DNA of 30,206 nt from an uncultured Prevotella sp. (GTDB lineage Bacteria > Bacteroidota > Bacteroidia > Bacteroidales > Bacteroidaceae): NCBI GenBank assembly GCA_934190685.1, contig CAKPTK010000010.1:1-30206 (forward strand), written 5' to 3'. The translations under genes and the position numbers were made by a program. The notes under the pieces were generated by a model, which saw only the letters and a program-made list of their open reading frames with translations, was not told the DNA's origin and searched no databases. Below, in pieces: positions 23,843 to 30,206 of this stretch. Within the stretch, counting starts at the first letter, position 1; each line of letters begins with the position of its first letter.

Positions 23843-26547
23843 TTTTTCATGTATTCTGTAGGTGAACAGCCCACCACTTTCTTGAAGCATCGGCTGAAAT
23901 AGTGAGGGTCTGAGAAGCCACAGGCATAGGCGGCGGACGACACGTTGAAGTCGGGCTTGCTGAGCAGTTGCTGGGCACGCTTGATGCGCAAGTCGTTGAT
24001 GAAGTTGAGCGGCGTGCAGCCCAAGGTCTCCTTCATCTTGCTGTAGAAGAGGGTCTTGCTCATGCCCATGTAGCTGGCCATGTCGGAGACTTGCAGTTCG
24101 GAGTTGTCGATGTTCTCGTTCATATATGCCATCAAGCGGTCGGTAAACTGCTTTTGCCCGGAGATAATCTCGTCAGGCTCATCGGTGTGCAAATCCTCCA
24201 ACTTGGGCTTGCTGCCCAGCAATTCCTGGATGCGGACGGAGAAACGCTCCAACTTCTCGTTGGTGGCCAACTGGATTTCCTCTATCTGGGCACGCAGACT
24301 GTAGATGTAACGGACAATGCCGATGACCGCCACACCCAGCAAAATCATCAGCAGGGAATAGAGCACTTTCGCCCAGACGGTCTCGCCAAACTTGGGTTTC
24401 ACCACAATGGACAGGGTACAGGCTCTGCTGTTCCATATGCCGTCTCCGTTGGTCGACATGATTTTGAGGGCGTAGCGTCCGGGGGGCAGGTTCATCAGGC
24501 TCAACGACGGGTTGTCGCTCACCTGCCAATGGCGGTCGACACCCTCCACCATGTAGCGATAAAGTATCGGAGCGGTGCGGTTATAGTCAAGCGTGGAGAA
24601 GTCAATCACCACATTGCGCTCGTCTTTATCCAGCGTGAGGGTGTCGCCGGGACGATAGTATTCAGGACGGTCCTTGCCCTCCACCGAGATTCTGACCAAG
24701 GCTATTTCGGGCAGATAAGAACTTTTGTGGAGACGCTTGGGGTCAATAGTCAGTGTGCCCTGCGTGGTGCCGACAACCATCCGCCCGTCCGCAAGAACGG
24801 GAGACACCTCCGAGAAAATGAAGTGGTCGCCGAAATCCTTGATGGAGAAATTGACCGCCTTGCGCAGTCTGGGGTTATATTTAGTGAGGGCCATTTCGCT
24901 GACCACCCACAGGTTACCCTGCCTGTCAGCAGAAAGAGCGAGGCAGACGTCTGACGCCAAGCCGTCGAGGGCAGACACCGGACTGAAGCGAAGATTGGGC
25001 GAGAGAAAATCCTTGCCCTCTATCCGACAGATACCTCCACCCTGCGTGGCAAGCCACACTGAGCCTTGCCGGTCTTTGAGAATGCCCATCACATCGTTGT
25101 TGGGCAGGGAAGAAAGTTGCTCGTTGTGGGTGTTGAGATAGAAATGGGGTTGTCGCTCATGGGCTGAGAAAGAGACCAAGCCGCCCATGGTGCCTGCCAA
25201 CATCTGCCCGCCACCGACATGATAAAGACAACGCACCTTGTCGCAGCCTTGCGGATAGTGGCGGAAATAGTTGCGGGTGGTGACGAAACGCTCTTTCCCA
25301 TGCTGGCTGACCAAGCGTCCGATGCCGCCGCCATAGAGGGCTACCCACAAGTTGTGGCGGTCGTCCTCGGTCACAGCATAGACCGAGGAGCCAGTCAGTC
25401 CGCTTGCCTTGCCGACAAATTGGCGGACACTGTAGCCGCCATGGGGAACTGCCGTCAGGCGGAAAATTCCCGCTCCCTTGGTTCCCAACCAATAGTTGCC
25501 TTTGTAGTCCTGGAAGACACAATAGACATGCTGACCAAAGGCGCAGGGTGCTTGCTGCAATTGTCCCGAGGCGGAAAGGTAGCGCGGGGTGCCGCCCCCG
25601 ACAATACGCACCACGCCATTCTTGTCCGCAATCCATGTCTTGCCCTGTTTGTCTGTGTAGAGAGCCCGTATAAACTCCTCTTTGGAGGCAGAGAGTTTCA
25701 CGGGATGGCCGATATCGTGTTGTGGTTGGAGCAGGGTTATCCCGGGGTAGGTCGACAACCAGATGTTTTTCTGGCGGTCTACACACAGTTCCTTCACCGT
25801 CTGCGTCTCCCAACCGGGAACGGGATAGAACGATGAAGGGGAAGAATAGAAGTAGACACCCTGGTCAGTGCCCAACACCACTCGGTTTGCATCGTATCGC
25901 GCGATGCTGTAGACGTAGGAGACACCCATGGGCAGCGTTCCCTTCACACGAGCTCCCGACTGCAGGTCGTGGCAGGTGAAGGTCTTGTTCACATACGTGT
26001 ATTCATAGCGGTCGCTGCAGGCTTGATGGCGGACGCACCAAGCCGACCCCACCTTCAAACGGCTCTTGGAGAGCAAGGGATAGGGTGCCCGATCCTTGAC
26101 CATGAACACCACACCTCCGTCGGAAACGAAATGTATGACGCCCTTCTGCCGTTTCAGCACATAAGCTATCGGCTGCGACACTCTGTCTTTGAGCACGTCG
26201 ACAAACCGCTGCTCTTTCTTCAAGAACAGATAAGGATGGTTTTCCGACAAGCACCAGATATTGTCCTCGTCGCTCTCTCCAATCCACGTGATACGGTTGT
26301 TTCTCAAGGGGCACGCCTGTCCGGGTTCCGCCTTGAAACAGCGGAAGTTTCTTCCGTCATAGCGGTTGAGTCCGTTCCAAGTGGCAAACCACATGAACCC
26401 CATCCGGTCTTGGATAATCCTGCTGACCGTATTCTCCGACAGTCCATCGGTTTGATTGAAGATTGTTTCCGTATATCTCACGTTCTGCTGTGCTTGCAGG
26501 GTGAAGCCAAAAGCGAGAAGAAGAAGTGTGTACAGCGTTTTTCGCAT
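23821..26547 (-). CDS. Transmembrane propeller sensor with AraC DNA-binding domain, no kinase or receiver
   Basis: 908 residues from ATG 26547 (signal MRKTLYTLLLLAFGFTLQAQQ). A longer frame to 26619 would start upstream of the predicted promoter (26575-26604), so 26547 is preferred. Residues about 25-630 are reg_prop-type propeller repeats (GLSENTVSRIIQDRMGFMWFATWNGLNRYDG; NDVMGILKDRQGSVWLATQGGGICR). A Y_Y_Y domain follows (about 640-718, ...LPPGRYALKIMSTNGDGIWN), one membrane helix (about 725-748), a short coiled-coil-like linker, then an AraC HTH (about 800-908; SDMASYMGMSKTLFYSKMKE; AYACGFSDPHYFSRCFKK). Hybrid two-component regulators also carry HisKA, ATPase and receiver domains, absent here. 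Probably senses a periplasmic ligand and binds DNA directly. Target unknown. Confidence 0.9.
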   Translation of the reverse strand: MRKTLYTLLLLAFGFTLQAQQNVRYTETIFNQTDGLSENTVSRIIQDRMGFMWFATWNGLNRYDGRNFRCFKAEPGQACPLRNNRITWIGESDEDNIWCLSENHPYLFLKKEQRFVDVLKDRVSQPIAYVLKRQKGVIHFVSDGGVVFMVKDRAPYPLLSKSRLKVGSAWCVRHQACSDRYEYTYVNKTFTCHDLQSGARVKGTLPMGVSYVYSIARYDANRVVLGTDQGVYFYSSPSSFYPVPGWETQTVKELCVDRQKNIWLSTYPGITLLQPQHDIGHPVKLSASKEEFIRALYTDKQGKTWIADKNGVVRIVGGGTPRYLSASGQLQQAPCAFGQHVYCVFQDYKGNYWLGTKGAGIFRLTAVPHGGYSVRQFVGKASGLTGSSVYAVTEDDRHNLWVALYGGGIGRLVSQHGKERFVTTRNYFRHYPQGCDKVRCLYHVGGGQMLAGTMGGLVSFSAHERQPHFYLNTHNEQLSSLPNNDVMGILKDRQGSVWLATQGGGICRIEGKDFLSPNLRFSPVSALDGLASDVCLALSADRQGNLWVVSEMALTKYNPRLRKAVNFSIKDFGDHFIFSEVSPVLADGRMVVGTTQGTLTIDPKRLHKSSYLPEIALVRISVEGKDRPEYYRPGDTLTLDKDERNVVIDFSTLDYNRTAPILYRYMVEGVDRHWQVSDNPSLSLMNLPPGRYALKIMSTNGDGIWNSRACTLSIVVKPKFGETVWAKVLYSLLMILLGVAVIGIVRYIYSLRAQIEEIQLATNEKLERFSVRIQELLGSKPKLEDLHTDEPDEIISGQKQFTDRLMAYMNENIDNSELQVSDMASYMGMSKTLFYSKMKETLGCTPLNFINDLRIKRAQQLLSKPDFNVSSAAYACGFSDPHYFSRCFKKVVGCSPTEYMKNRGASKE

Positions 26548-26574
26548 CGTGTTTTGTGGATGATTTATGGTATG

Positions 26575-26604
26575 CAAAGGTAGTGCAAACGAGTGGAATA
26601 CAAA
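26575..26604 (-). promoter_or_regulatory. Promoter of the AraC sensor gene
   Basis: On the minus strand TTTG (26604-26601), an 18-nt spacer and TACCTTTG (26582-26575). The expected RNA start near 26568 is about 20 nt before ATG 26547 and rules out the longer start. Confidence 0.62.
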
Positions 26605-26722
26605 AAGGATATTATTCATTTTTTATTCCCAAGTGCAGCCTTACCTTATTCTCTTTGCGTCATAAACTGAGGACGAGTTGAAATTTCACAACGAATCATT
26701 ACTTCTTTACCCATATTTGTTA

Positions 26723-26730
26723 TAACTTTG
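26723..26730 (+). promoter_or_regulatory. -7 promoter element before the BASS transporter gene
   Basis: TAACTTTG fits TAnnTTTG, with a predicted RNA start about 23 nt before ATG 26760. No TTTG at the usual upstream distance. A palindrome TGAAATTTCA (26679-26688) lies about 34 bp upstream. Confidence 0.5.
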
Positions 26731-26759
26731 CACCCGAAAAGAGAAACAACTGATAGATT

Positions 26760-27734
26760 ATGATTAGATTACTTCAAAGCGCCAGCAGATGGTTGGCCAA
26801 CTACACATCATGGTTCATTATCGCCGTAGCGATATTCACGTTTTTTGTCCCCACATCGTTTAAATGGGTTTCAGGATTAACACAAACCATCATTCTCGGC
26901 CTTATCATGCTCACCATGGGCATGACCCTGACCACAGACGACTTCAAGATTCTGGCACAACGCCCTTTCGACATCTGCATCGGCGCCCTCGCCCAGTTCA
27001 TCATCATGCCTGGCGTGGCCTATCTCCTGGTACACGTGTTCCGGCTCGAGCCGGCGCTCGCCATCGGCATTCTTCTGGTGGGTTGTTGCCCCGGAGGTGT
27101 TTCGAGCAACATCATGAGTTATCTCTGCCATGGCGACGTGGCTTTCTCTGTGGGCATGTCATGCGCCTCCACAATTCTCGCCCCGGTAATGACTCCTTTC
27201 CTGATGAAGCTCACCGCCGGACAAATCATCGCCATCGACGCGGTGGGCATGTTCACCAACATCCTCATCGTGACCATCATTCCTGTGGCTATCGGCGCCG
27301 CCATCAACTATAAATGCAGCCACCGTCCGTTCTTCCCCACCATGCAGTCGCTGATGCCGGGCATCAGTGTCATCTGCCTCGCCTTGATCATCGGCGGCGT
27401 AATCAGCACCGTCCACGACGATTTGGTAGCACGGGGATTCATGCTCTTCATCTGGACTTTCTCCGTGGTGCTCTGCCACAACACGCTGGGCTACCTCTTG
27501 GGGTGGACCGCCGGCCGCCTCTGCCACTTCAACGTGGCGAAGAAGCGCACCATCAGCATCGAGGTGGGCATGCAGAACGCCGGTCTCGCCACCAACCTCG
27601 CCACCAACTTCTTCGCCGCCCAACCCCTCTCGGTGCTGCCCTGCGCCATCTCCTGTGTGTGGCACAGCATCTCGGGCACCATTCTCGCCGGCATCTATGT
27701 CACATGGGACAAAATGCACGGCGTGAAGTATTAA
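26760..27734 (+). CDS. Bile acid:sodium symporter (BASS) family transporter
   Basis: 324 residues with about nine or ten predicted membrane helices and few charged residues. Conserved BASS features: LGLIMLTMGMTLTTDDFK (46-63), GCCPGGVSSNIMSYL (108-122) in the crossover helix region and EVGMQNAGLATNLATNFF near 266-283. Members carry organic anions with sodium (bile acids, pantoate, 2-keto acids and others); the substrate cannot be named from sequence. The gene is divergent from the AraC sensor (212-bp gap with both promoters) and 92 bp upstream of another AraC-type gene, either of which could regulate it. Confidence 0.92.
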   Translation: MIRLLQSASRWLANYTSWFIIAVAIFTFFVPTSFKWVSGLTQTIILGLIMLTMGMTLTTDDFKILAQRPFDICIGALAQFIIMPGVAYLLVHVFRLEPALAIGILLVGCCPGGVSSNIMSYLCHGDVAFSVGMSCASTILAPVMTPFLMKLTAGQIIAIDAVGMFTNILIVTIIPVAIGAAINYKCSHRPFFPTMQSLMPGISVICLALIIGGVISTVHDDLVARGFMLFIWTFSVVLCHNTLGYLLGWTAGRLCHFNVAKKRTISIEVGMQNAGLATNLATNFFAAQPLSVLPCAISCVWHSISGTILAGIYVTWDKMHGVKY

Positions 27735-27775
27735 AAAACAGCACGTTCCGTAATTCTTATACATCGTGTTCCACC

Positions 27776-27819
27776 AATAATGCTTATCTTTGCATCCGAA
27801 TGTAAAGACAAGCATTATT
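27776..27819 (+). repeat. Ten-bp inverted repeat around the AraC gene promoter
   Basis: AATAATGCTT (27776-27785) and AAGCATTATT (27810-27819) are perfect inverted copies 24 nt apart. The left arm ends on the -7 element and the right arm covers the predicted 5' leader. It could be an operator, or a terminator of the transporter mRNA, since a T-run follows. Confidence 0.55.
27785..27792 (+). promoter_or_regulatory. -7 promoter element before the AraC regulator
   Basis: TATCTTTG fits TAnnTTTG; the predicted RNA start near 27799 gives a leader of about 28 nt. No clear -33 element. Confidence 0.5.
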
Positions 27820-27826
27820 TTTTATT

Positions 27827-28723
27827 ATGAAAAAGATTATCAAGATTGACAATGTAGACACTTACAACAAGCTCTACGGCTTCGAAACCTTCCACCCACT
27901 CGTGGCTGTGGTCGACATGTCCAAGGCCCAGCATATCATTTCCGGCGAGGCGACATTCAGCTATGGCGTCTACTCTCTTTTCTTGAAACAGACCTATTGC
28001 GGCGACATCACCTACGGACGGCAGCCTTACGACTACCAAGAAGGCACCGTGACGAGTTTCGCCCCCGGACAGACCATCCACGTGAAGCACCGCCCCGACT
28101 ACAAGCCCAACGCCCTCGGCCTGCTTTTCCATCCCGATCTCATCAGCGGAACCACTCTGGGAAGGGAAATCAAGAGCTACCGCTTCTTCTCCTATAACGC
28201 CAAGGAGGCGCTCCACCTCTCTGAACGGGAGAAGGAAATCTACCGCGACTGTCTGGAAAAAATCCGCATCGAGATAGAGCGCCCCATCGACCGCCACACC
28301 AAGACTTTGGTTTGCCGCAACATCGAGTTGCTGCTCGACTACTGCATGCGCTTCTACGATCGCCAGTTCATCACCCGTGAGCAAGTGAACCAAGACGTGC
28401 TTTCAAAGTTCGAGACCTTGCTCGACGACTACTTCACTGGCGACCGGGCGGAGCGTGAAGGACTGCCTTCCGTGAAATATTTCGCCGAGAATTGTTTCCT
28501 TTCCCCCAACTATTTTGGCGACCTTATCAAGAAAGAAACCGGTCGCACACCACAGGAACTGATACAGAACAAGATTATGGATTTGGCGAAGAATGAACTG
28601 TTGAGTACCGAGAAGACCGTCAACGAGATAGCCTATATGCTCGGATTCCAATATTCCCAACACTTCAACCGCTATTTCAAGAAAAATACCGGCATGACTC
28701 CCAGTGAATTCCGCAAGGGATAA
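27827..28723 (+). CDS. AraC family transcriptional regulator
   Basis: 298 residues, typical cytoplasmic one-component AraC protein. The N-terminal about 170 residues resemble a cupin-like ligand domain (YGVYSLFLKQTYCGDITYGRQPYDYQEGTVTSFAPGQTI). The C-terminal two-HTH domain covers about 215-298, with VKYFAENCFLSPNYFGDLIKKETGRTPQELI and VNEIAYMLGFQYSQHFNRYFKKNTGMTPSEFRK. No signal peptide or membrane segment. Its target is probably itself and/or the adjacent transporter gene; the inverted repeat at 27776-27819 is a candidate site. The ligand is unknown. Confidence 0.93.
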   Translation: MKKIIKIDNVDTYNKLYGFETFHPLVAVVDMSKAQHIISGEATFSYGVYSLFLKQTYCGDITYGRQPYDYQEGTVTSFAPGQTIHVKHRPDYKPNALGLLFHPDLISGTTLGREIKSYRFFSYNAKEALHLSEREKEIYRDCLEKIRIEIERPIDRHTKTLVCRNIELLLDYCMRFYDRQFITREQVNQDVLSKFETLLDDYFTGDRAEREGLPSVKYFAENCFLSPNYFGDLIKKETGRTPQELIQNKIMDLAKNELLSTEKTVNEIAYMLGFQYSQHFNRYFKKNTGMTPSEFRKG

Positions 28724-28734
28724 CTGAAGTTTCT

Positions 28735-28769
28735 GGCAATGAATGTCCACGGCACAGGCATTCATTGCC
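28735..28769 (+). terminator. Strong hairpin after the AraC gene (no T-run)
   Basis: A perfect 11-bp stem (28735-28745 with 28759-28769), 13-nt loop, 12 nt after the stop. Only GGGTTT follows a little later, so intrinsic termination is plausible but imperfect; it may protect the mRNA end. Confidence 0.45.
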
Positions 28770-29140
28770 CCACGCCTGGGGTTTCCAAAAATGCGCCATT
28801 AACAACATGAGTATACCGCTAATGCCCTCAAAATTACCCCCTATCTTCCATTTCGCCACATCATTTTCCGCCATAAACACTATCCTATTTGATGACTTCA
28901 GACGCATTCCCGACAAATGTAAGATTGTTAATAAAATGAAATTAACATCAAATAAGGGTGCCCGATTTCGTCGGTTTACGACATCTTAATAGAAACAAGA
29001 TAAAACTAAACTGAAAAGACCGACCATTAACAAGCAAATAGAAAAGAGAAAAACGTTGACTCCATTAATAATGGTTTTCCTTTAGCTTACAGACATAAAG
29101 ATTACGCAATAACGTGTATTCTAACTTAACAATTTAAATT
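28770..29140. other. Gene-poor intergenic stretch
   Basis: I see no supported gene, RNA or full promoter here. The reading frames present lack family resemblance. It contains a TACATTTG sequence on the minus strand without a -33 partner and a small 5-bp hairpin (29062-29074) followed by TTTT. Confidence 0.5.
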
Positions 29141-29245
29141 ATGAGAAAAAAGAGATTATTGGCAAGTCTCATGTTTGTAACGAGCATGCTTGCAGTATTC
29201 ACAAGTTGCCAACAAGAAGACGTTGGTAGGAACCCAATTTCATAG
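29141..29245 (+). CDS. 34-codon lipoprotein-signal ORF, possibly a gene remnant
   Basis: ATG 29141 opens MRKKRLLASLMFVTSMLAVFTSC, a very good lipoprotein signal with Cys23, followed by only 11 residues (QQEDVGRNPIS) and a TAG at 29243-29245. The AT-rich sequence before the ATG (AATTTAAATT) is typical of translated starts in this group. Either a tiny lipoprotein or the surviving 5' end of a larger lipoprotein gene whose remainder was lost. It lies 37 nt before the next gene. Confidence 0.45.
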   Translation: MRKKRLLASLMFVTSMLAVFTSCQQEDVGRNPIS

Positions 29246-29282
29246 GAAATTATTATTTTTACAACTACTAAATTTATTGGTT

Positions 29283-30035
29283 ATGAAGGCAAACAAAGTT
29301 ATAACTACCCTTGCCATACTTTTGGCAGCAACGAGCACTTGGGCACAGGAATCATTCAAGACTACAGAGCAGTTTGGAGCCTACGCTCATTTTCTAAAAG
29401 ACGGCGTGGGCATAGAAATGAGAGTGCCAGCAGGTTTTCATGTCATGCCGACCATAGACAGCAAGGAGTATTTCTTGAACTTCGAAGGGAAAGATTGGTT
29501 TTGGGATGCAAGATATGGAGCAGCGGGCATCGCACTGTCATCCAATAAAGACTGCATGTTGGTTTATCCCTTCGAGGAAATGCTCTCATGGTCCTACAAT
29601 CATCATATGCCATACCTGTTGAATATGATGACGTTAACAAAGATATATGCACAAAGAGCAGGAGCAAAAGAACAAACCCGCATCATTACAGACGGAAAGC
29701 TTTGCGGTAGAGCAGATTCTGTTATCATATCCGAGTTCAAACACCCGACCAAGAACTACTACCATCAAGATTATCAAGTGACACTCCTGATGACTAAGAA
29801 AGGGTATCTGCCTATGTACTTCCGACTGTTCTTTACAGAAGAGGGACTGAAGCACAAGGATACGACCATAGATGCCGTGCTGCAGGCCATGAATTATACA
29901 GAATATTCGGGGTTCGTGGAAAAAGCCCAAAAGGCTAAAGATATTTATTGGCCCATTGACGACTTCTACGAGAAACATGATTATAAAAAGTATTTCGCCC
30001 AAGTTTCCGAGCTTTATCACAAGCACAAGAATTAA
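29283..30035 (+). CDS. Secreted protein of unknown function
   Basis: 250 residues from ATG 29283, where a standard signal peptide begins (MKANKVITTLAILLAATSTWAQ). The frame is open further upstream to a TTG at 29190, but that adds 31 residues before the signal and overlaps the small lipoprotein. The mature part is mixed alpha/beta, rich in Tyr, Phe and Lys (GVGIEMRVPAGFHVMPTIDSKEYFLNFEGKDWFWDARYG), with no membrane helix and no Cys cluster. I do not recognise a family. It probably resides in the periplasm. It is followed by a terminator and appears to be a single-gene unit, or co-transcribed with the short ORF before it. Confidence 0.75.
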   Translation: MKANKVITTLAILLAATSTWAQESFKTTEQFGAYAHFLKDGVGIEMRVPAGFHVMPTIDSKEYFLNFEGKDWFWDARYGAAGIALSSNKDCMLVYPFEEMLSWSYNHHMPYLLNMMTLTKIYAQRAGAKEQTRIITDGKLCGRADSVIISEFKHPTKNYYHQDYQVTLLMTKKGYLPMYFRLFFTEEGLKHKDTTIDAVLQAMNYTEYSGFVEKAQKAKDIYWPIDDFYEKHDYKKYFAQVSELYHKHKN

Positions 30036-30052
30036 ATATTTCGAAAGACTTG

Positions 30053-30105
30053 CAAACCGACAGGGAAATGACACTATGCGGACATTTTCCGTCGGTTTGT
30101 GTTTT
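30053..30105 (+). terminator. Intrinsic terminator after the secreted protein gene
   Basis: A 9-bp perfect outer stem (30053-30061 with 30091-30099), an inner stem of 8 bp with one G-U after a one-base bulge, then TGTTTT. Beyond it (30106-30206) no gene is seen before the window ends. Confidence 0.8.
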
Positions 30106-30206
30106 ATCCATCAAAAATACATATTTATGTCGTGATTTTATTTTACAAAACTTTTCGACATTTTTCTACTGCTCTGTTCGCTATAAACAAAAAGGGATGC
30201 CGCATG

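Noticed and set aside
23968..24954. 328-codon plus-strand frame
   Set aside because: Antisense to the AraC sensor gene; the composition mirrors the opposite strand's codon pattern.
26548..26619. N-terminal extension of the AraC sensor
   Set aside because: It would place 24 residues before a normal signal peptide and start upstream of the predicted promoter.
28881..28927. Minus-strand TACATTTG as a promoter after the AraC gene
   Set aside because: No -33 element at the right distance and no supported gene downstream on that strand.
28765..28989. 74-codon ORF after the AraC gene
   Set aside because: No start context, signal or family resemblance; overlaps the hairpin region.

Overview
The window is chromosomal DNA of a Bacteroidales bacterium, most likely Prevotella or a close relative. 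Reasons: a dapB gene followed by signal peptidase I, SusC/SusD outer-membrane proteins, PCMD and calycin-like surface proteins, a propeller-sensor AraC regulator, lipoproteins with the signal ...TSC, and promoters of the Bacteroidetes form (TTTG, about 20 nt, TAnnTTTG) ahead of most transcription units. I see no rRNA, tRNA, insertion sequence, phage or CRISPR array. The genus is inference.

Layout. 1-949 (minus): dapB, then the start of lepB. 1146-4662 (plus): a three-gene surface operon (PCMD lipoprotein, beta-barrel protein, calycin/PCMD protein) closed by a clear terminator. 4816-11229 (plus): DUF2851 protein, thioesterase, dprA, dus, and a large outer-membrane protein joining GVQ-type repeats, a barrel-like segment and DUF3943. 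A bidirectional terminator (11249-11285) separates this from the opposing minus-strand operon.

21382-11331 (minus): a six-gene operon of secreted subtilisin-like peptidase, secreted S9 (DPP-IV-like) peptidase, SusC, SusD, a 66-residue lipoprotein and a Calx-beta-like lipoprotein. I read it as a protein/peptide-harvesting locus: proteases cut protein outside or in the periplasm, and SusCD imports fragments, comparable to RagAB. It is preceded by a structured region of about 300 nt (21383-21690) with its own strong promoter. By eye this region folds into several hairpins, the last resembling a terminator and having an alternative pairing partner. It is either an attenuator-type leader or a stable non-coding RNA, and is the most interesting element here.

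21817-23737 (minus): ruvB-coaD-ybeY housekeeping operon. 23821-26547 (minus): a membrane sensor-regulator with propeller, Y_Y_Y and AraC DNA-binding domains but no kinase or receiver. 26760-28723 (plus): a bile acid:sodium symporter family transporter and an AraC regulator with an inverted repeat around its promoter. 28724-30206: a gene-poor stretch with a 34-codon lipoprotein (possibly a remnant), a secreted protein of unknown function and a terminator.
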